Shown: piece by piece, positions 5,501 through 6,504 of the stretch
Numbering within the stretch: position 1 is the stretch's first letter
Layout: each line of letters begins with the position of its first letter
Assembly: GCA_031256095.1 (NCBI GenBank)
Contig: JAIRRG010000082.1
Coordinates: forward strand, 1-6,504
DNA: 6,504 bases
Origin: Desulfobulbaceae bacterium
Lineage (GTDB): Bacteria > Desulfobacterota > Desulfobulbia > Desulfobulbales > Desulfocapsaceae
Reading direction: 5' to 3'
Made by a program: the position numbers and the translations under genes
The notes under the pieces: generated by a model
Database searches by the model: none
Seen by the model: only the letters and a program-made list of their open reading frames with translations
What the model was told of the DNA's origin: nothing

Positions 5501-6504
5501 GCGCGGCGCACGCGAAGAATTGGCCCCGGTTATAAACGGCGAGGCGGCCCTGCATCTGCCCACTGATGCCAGCAATCTGCGGCTGCGCTTGCTCGCTAGC
5601 GGCCAGGAACATTTTGCCCGCATTGCCGATTCACTAGTCGAATACCCGTGGGGCTGCGTCGAACAAACGGCCAGCCGCCTGATTCCCCTGGCCATTGCCG
5701 CCCCTCTGCTTTTTCCCGACAACAAGACCCAGGGCGAGGGTGGCCGCCTGTGGCAAACATTGGCCAGCGAGCGCCTGCGCCTGACCGCCATGGCTGGGCC
5801 GAAGGCCGTCTTCGGCTGGTGGGGCGACGGCACCAAAGGCGACCTTCTCATGACCGCCTACGCCTACTACGCCGACCATCTGGCGGCAACGGCCCTAGGT
5901 CTGACCATCCCAAGTCAGCATTGGCAGCATTTGCTTGAGGTATACAGCGAAGCGGCCAACACACCGATTCTCCATCGCGCCTTGGCCCTGTGGTTTGCCC
6001 AAAACATTGGCCTGCCGGTGCGCACCCAAATCGAAGGCGTGGCCCAGAAGCTATCGGCAAACCCACCGGCAAACTCGCCTGAGCGACCGGCGGCGGTAAA
6101 TCCGCTAAGCCCATATGATAGCGTTCTCCTGGCCGATCCTGACAGCGAATTGGGATTGGCCTATGCCCGGATACTGACCGCCGCCATCGCCGAGAAAACC
6201 GGTACCGATGCCGGCGTGGATTTCAAGGCTGGCCTCGACAAGGCGGCGGCGCTGCTCACCCAAAGCGCCCTGCCCTCGGCCAAGGCGCTGCTACTACTGG
6301 CCGGACGGCTACCGGCGGGCGACGCCCCGAACATCCTGGCCAAGGCCAGCGCCGCCACGCCGACCTTGGACCGCGCCCTGACCCTGTTATGGACTCGGCA
6401 GGCCCTGAACTCAGGCGGTAAAGAAAATTCGGCGCAACCGGTGGGCGATTGGCTGCCGATAGCAACAGAATCACTCTCTTTCACGGGAACGGCGGCCAAG
6501 ACTT
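2487..6504 (+). CDS. YfaS/MagD-like alpha-2-macroglobulin family protein with thioester motif, 3'-truncated by window edge
   Basis: The frame is open from the ATG at 2487 to the window end: 1339 codons, no stop. Residues 1-25 are a Sec signal peptide (Arg4, hydrophobic 7-19, cleavage likely after Ser-Gln-Ala25) with no lipobox, so the product should be periplasmic. Macroglobulin-domain landmarks follow in order: Pro-Pro-Gly-Leu-Tyr-Leu near 210, Thr-Asp-Arg-Pro-Leu-Tyr-Arg-Pro-Gly at 324-332, Thr-Asp-Lys-Glu-Arg-Tyr-Lys-Pro-Gly from 639, Ser-Val-Val-Asp-Glu-Met-Ile-Tyr at 774-781, and Pro-Asp-Ala-Leu-Ser-Arg-Trp at 872-878. The thioester motif is Cys1057-Val-Glu-Gln1060; the helical thioester domain continues with Phe-Gly-Trp-Trp (1109-1112) and Met-Thr-Ala-Tyr (1122-1125). 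Such proteins are periplasmic protease traps: cleavage of a bait segment changes their shape, and the thioester can bond covalently to the protease. E. coli YfaS is about 1530 residues, so the last 200 or so, beyond the thioester domain, are missing. The only cysteines seen are Cys339 and Cys1057. Confidence 0.93.
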   Translation, partial: MINRASLLSFVLLLLAITAPLPSQAALPWYTPTAGSPFFVLTDKQFGPDEDALLRLELPYKEAASEYGGVDVRLYRIDKPLDFLKRQKNPHRIETSANPQMSSMANTLSYLWAGAWNNSRLAWRDIFASKIRASVTATAPALRTRFAEPNYRPVPQFAPLPGFSLQREFRYPLQGAENIPVPGAKLQGSSSNFLPKNEGNFYIPLGQLPPGLYLAEAMLGAHRAVTLVFVADTVAITKLSSGEMLLWTANRRSGQPVAGANIQWTDGLGVLASGKTDAQGLLTLAHLSPERTYILGEDAAGGVFVSENFYYDSEIYATKLYAVTDRPLYRPGDFVSFKCFARTYQAATRSVPAKAADIGVDIYDPQGSQIWHGQVALSPEKGGASLFRLPENAMAGGYEMRLRYEGDVYSAAFRVAEYVKPHFEITVTPDKAVFKTGDKVEGSIHLAYPGGDPVAKATVDLTVRAQKLTMTQGELRYGGLFPIELSTAILTTDDKGEARFSLPAAKEPSRLILTLLATDGAAYRVRASRELLVERAKAAWRLLSERKFSKPGENLTLRLEAEEDGASPPASWEIIRLENQKKTTGPFDPTAREWRLAFDQPGSYSLSMRDKDGNLVAAAAHWVSGDGLQVIPGVIEMVTDKERYKPGETAEVLVSFSEPVDEALLTLERDKVERTALLSHAADAGWLKAERLAPNQWKLKVPVEDGYAPNITLSAVYVKNGEYVFQNAGIVAETPRIELTISPSVQVAKPGDTVTVDIAASYRGQPARAMLTVSVVDEMIYALQAEIAPEIGEFFQHIRRNNVRTGASLSFITYDQAVDYSGKGKPPARHQYNERGVKVLERARRDDIDTAAWLPTLLTGDDGHASFSFRMPDALSRWRITARAVTLAQPAGQNDLAYGQKTGFIRSDKAIYSKWTAPTWLRQGDAPIASLALFNNGDSDRQAEVILWLGDQESRQKVTLARGVTYLPFALPSFSGTRQARLEVRQDGMVADALDTAVTANSPRWRGAREELAPVINGEAALHLPTDASNLRLRLLASGQEHFARIADSLVEYPWGCVEQTASRLIPLAIAAPLLFPDNKTQGEGGRLWQTLASERLRLTAMAGPKAVFGWWGDGTKGDLLMTAYAYYADHLAATALGLTIPSQHWQHLLEVYSEAANTPILHRALALWFAQNIGLPVRTQIEGVAQKLSANPPANSPERPAAVNPLSPYDSVLLADPDSELGLAYARILTAAIAEKTGTDAGVDFKAGLDKAAALLTQSALPSAKALLLLAGRLPAGDAPNILAKASAATPTLDRALTLLWTRQALNSGGKENSAQPVGDWLPIATESLSFTGTAAKT
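5655..5666 (+). other. Thioester motif Cys-Val-Glu-Gln of the A2M protein
   Basis: These codons give Cys1057 and Gln1060, whose side chains form the internal thioester in the A2M/C3 family. The context Glu-Tyr-Pro-Trp-Gly before and Thr-Ala-Ser-Arg-Leu-Ile-Pro after is what this family shows around the motif. Confidence 0.9.

Noticed and set aside
2487..6504. Lack of a stop codon in the A2M gene as a sign of a damaged gene
   Set aside because: The frame is simply cut by the window edge. No frameshift or internal stop was found, and domain landmarks are in order through the thioester domain.

Overview
The window looks like part of a Gram-negative, probably proteobacterial, chromosome. Three observations point there: coding DNA near 60% G+C at the left end, an outer-membrane-type lipoprotein signal, and a periplasmic alpha-2-macroglobulin (A2M) of the YfaS/MagD kind. 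The genus cannot be read from this sequence. All genes lie on the + strand with short gaps (19, 28 and 12 bases), and no hairpin terminator is visible between them, so one co-transcribed unit is likely.

Layout from left to right: (1) The 3' end of a DUF1175 (YfaT-like) gene occupies 1-402; its start lies outside the window. (2) A small Cys-rich DUF3795-type gene lies at 422-919 and is only about 38% G+C, far below its neighbours. (3) A Sel1-repeat lipoprotein gene lies at 948-2474. It has nine tandem 36-residue repeats and a disordered Pro/Lys/Ser-rich tail. (4) A very large A2M-like gene starts at 2487 and runs off the right edge at 6504; 1339 codons are visible. It carries an intact Cys-Val-Glu-Gln thioester motif.

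The two outer genes belong together. In E. coli (yfaA-yfaT-yfaS-yfaQ-yfaP) and Pseudomonas aeruginosa (the mag operon), an A2M-like periplasmic protease trap is encoded with a small set of accessory periplasmic or membrane proteins, including the DUF1175 protein directly upstream. Here that pair appears to be split by two extra genes: the AT-rich DUF3795 gene, which looks acquired, and the Sel1 lipoprotein.

The points most worth following are the split mag-type locus, a possible outer-membrane Sel1 lipoprotein wired into an A2M operon, and the A2M itself. The A2M combines YfaS/MagD-type sequence and context with an intact thioester and a non-lipoprotein signal peptide. No RNA genes, CRISPR arrays, transposases or integrases were found. 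No stretch longer than 28 bases lacks a gene.
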